A DNA stretch of 63,823 bases from Ammoniphilus resinae (GTDB taxonomy: Bacteria; Bacillota; Bacilli; Aneurinibacillales; RAOX-1), in contig NZ_JAGGKT010000021.1 of the NCBI RefSeq assembly GCF_017873965.1, positions 1 to 63,823 of the forward strand. The letters are read 5' to 3'. Within the stretch, counting starts at the first letter, position 1. Every line of letters starts with the position of its first letter. Shown here piece after piece: positions 62,683 through 63,823 of this stretch. The notes under the pieces are model-generated. The model worked only from the letters and a program-made list of their open reading frames with translations, was not told where the DNA came from and did no database searches. The position numbers and the translations under genes were made by a program.

Positions 62683-63552
62683 GTGACACAAAAAATTGCT
62701 ATTGCTATTATTCATGGAATAGGGAATCAAAAAGAAGATTTCTATGAAGATGTGTCCGAATTATTAAACCAGGAATTTAATAAGCTGATCGGCCAAACGG
62801 TAGATAGTTATGGATCAAATCAGCTAGAGATCGAACCTGTTTTCTGGGCTCCGATTGTCCAGGAGGTGGAGGACGAACTTTGGAAAAAGTTCGACGGGCT
62901 ACAATTATGGTGGAAAGATCTGCGCAGGTTTATTGTTAGCTATGTTGGGGACGGAATTGCCTATCAGATCCCTCCTTCCAAAACTCCAAAAGATTCGGAC
63001 AAGATTGTTTATCTGGATATTCACGAGCAATTTAGGCAGAGTTTAAAAAACCTTAAAGCAAGAGCAGGCAAAAAAGCTCCCCTATGTGTCATTGCACATA
63101 GCTTGGGTAGCATTATTGCCAGTAACTTTTTTTATGATTTGCAAGTGGCTATCCCCTATGGTTGTCCTTTAGAAGAAAATTCCCCGCTTGAAAATGGAGA
63201 AACACTCACTCTCTTTTATACTTTGGGCTGTCCCATCCCACTTTGGAGCCTCAGATTCACAGATTTTGGTATCCCCATTCAAATTCCAAATCCTAAATTA
63301 GCTAGTCACTATCCCGATCTAGAAGGCGAATGGATAAACTTTTACGATAAAGATGATGTATTAGGCTATCCCCTTAGAAATTTAAATGACAAATACCGGT
63401 TAACCGTTAAAGAGGATATCGAGGTAAAAGCCGGTGGATGCTTTATCGGTGCCACTCCTTTATCGCACATGTATTATTGGAACAACCAGAAAGCCATAAG
63501 CACTATTGCTCAATCCCTTGCAAAAATATGGCTTCAAATCAATGGAAACTAG
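62683..63552 (+). CDS. Alpha/beta-hydrolase fold protein (lipase-like)
   Basis: A 289-residue soluble protein. It starts with IAIAIIHGIGNQ, a strand-turn typical of alpha/beta hydrolases, and has the nucleophile elbow IAHSLGS (GxSxG-like, here HSLGS preceded by Ala). An Asp and a His candidate lie near the end (YDKDDVLGYP, PLSHMYYW). The substrate is unknown. The start is GTG 62683 behind GGGGGAGAGGGAT. It is divergent from the catabolic block and may be unrelated to it. Confidence 0.7.
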   Translation: MTQKIAIAIIHGIGNQKEDFYEDVSELLNQEFNKLIGQTVDSYGSNQLEIEPVFWAPIVQEVEDELWKKFDGLQLWWKDLRRFIVSYVGDGIAYQIPPSKTPKDSDKIVYLDIHEQFRQSLKNLKARAGKKAPLCVIAHSLGSIIASNFFYDLQVAIPYGCPLEENSPLENGETLTLFYTLGCPIPLWSLRFTDFGIPIQIPNPKLASHYPDLEGEWINFYDKDDVLGYPLRNLNDKYRLTVKEDIEVKAGGCFIGATPLSHMYYWNNQKAISTIAQSLAKIWLQINGN

Positions 63553-63597
63553 CGACTGTTCACTGATAGAGGATTGGAGTAGTTCTAACCCCGGGGG

Positions 63598-63735
63598 GCT
63601 AATAAGGGTAGTTTTTACACCTATTTTCGAAGAGGCCTATAAAATGGGGATAATAAGGGGATAAATTACACCTAATTACGAATTGTAATCGATTTCAGCC
63701 CTTGTATTGAGTTAATAAGTGTATTTTCTCCCCCT
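63598..63735 (+). repeat. Copy of dispersed ATAAGGG intergenic repeat
   Basis: TAATAAGGGTAGTTTTTACAC, CTATTTTC, then ATAAGGGGATAAATTACACC, TAATCGATTTCAG and CTCCCCCTG. This is one of the two fullest copies, the other being 12012-12200. Its right edge merges into the 94-bp terminal repeat, as the inverted copy at 100-180 does. Confidence 0.6.
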
Positions 63736-63823
63736 GATATGAACGAAACCTGTCAACCCCTAAGCACCCTTTTTGTTTTTTTGCGCACTAAACTAATCCT
63801 GTCAAGTGCATTTCTTTACAGGG
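63730..63823. repeat. Right copy of 94-bp terminal inverted repeat
   Basis: The exact reverse complement of bases 2-95. Since the ATAAGGG repeat lies next to it at both ends of the window, the composite of the two is the repeated genomic unit, at least 175 bp long. Confidence 0.9.

Noticed and set aside
2-63823. Complete transposon or linear phage with terminal inverted repeats
   Set aside because: No integrase, recombinase, replication or packaging genes were found near the ends, and the content is chromosomal. A repeat that broke assembly explains it more simply.

Overview
The window looks like a contig from an endospore-forming, motile member of the Bacillales (Firmicutes). Markers are a KinB-like sporulation kinase, a second PAS-type kinase, the Sda checkpoint inhibitor, a Spo0E-type phosphatase, a SleB-type cortex hydrolase, strong AGGAGG ribosome binding sites and a moderate-to-low GC content. 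Gene content would fit a Paenibacillaceae/Brevibacillus/Ammoniphilus-like soil organism, but the genus is a guess. No rRNA, tRNA or CRISPR array was seen.

Layout. 1-2.2 kb: a small membrane-protein/regulator operon (DUF2975, YozG-like HTH, multi-TM protein). 2.3-7.2 kb: KinB-like kinase, cysteine dioxygenase and BrnQ, with two arrays of 52-bp tandem repeats. 7.2-11.3 kb: PrpF-type isomerase and two c-di-GMP enzymes. 12.3-14.7 kb: rmlB, rmlD and rmlC (dTDP-rhamnose) without rmlA. 14.9-17.2 kb: eroded genes and an intact IS4-family element with 31-bp inverted ends. 17.2-19 kb: MFS pump and MarR repressor with matching palindromic operators. 19.9-28.9 kb: sporulation and signalling genes (Sda, XRE/MEDS proteins, histidine kinase, Spo0E, EAL, chemoreceptor, PAS-GGDEF, SleB). 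29.1-29.7 kb: a third 52-bp array, made of strongly palindromic units. 29.8-35.5 kb: TRIC channel, M20 hydrolase, LysR, EamA exporter, a miniature basic kinase-like protein, a decayed SleB copy and a duplicated Cys-tailed surface-type protein. 35.6-36.4 kb: IclR fragment and an IS605-like relic.

The dominant feature is a 26-kb block of minus-strand catabolic genes (36.4-62.3 kb). Its right half is a sugar module: Rbs-type ABC importer, aldose-epimerase-like protein, two SDR dehydrogenases, SMP-30 lactonase and a LacI regulator, with GAAACGTTTC-type operators at its promoter. Its left half is an acid/CoA module: glucarate-dehydratase-like enolase, acyl-CoA synthetase, enoyl-CoA hydratase, two MaoC hydratases, CaiB-type CoA transferases, a fused family I CoA-transferase, an RraA-like aldolase, an IclR regulator and a TRAP importer. 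Together they suggest sugar to lactone to aldonate to dehydrated keto-acid, followed by CoA activation, hydration and C-C cleavage. I know of no described pathway with this combination.

The most unusual members of the block are two paralogous proteins that look like family 1 sugar-binding proteins. They lack any signal peptide or lipobox, have no partner permeases, and sit among CoA enzymes, so they may be cytosolic enzymes or sensors. The best candidates for something undescribed are this pathway with its cytosolic binding-protein-fold pair, and the three intergenic arrays that share an exact 52-bp period. The contig ends are a 94-bp inverted repeat, most simply a genomic repeat that stopped assembly.
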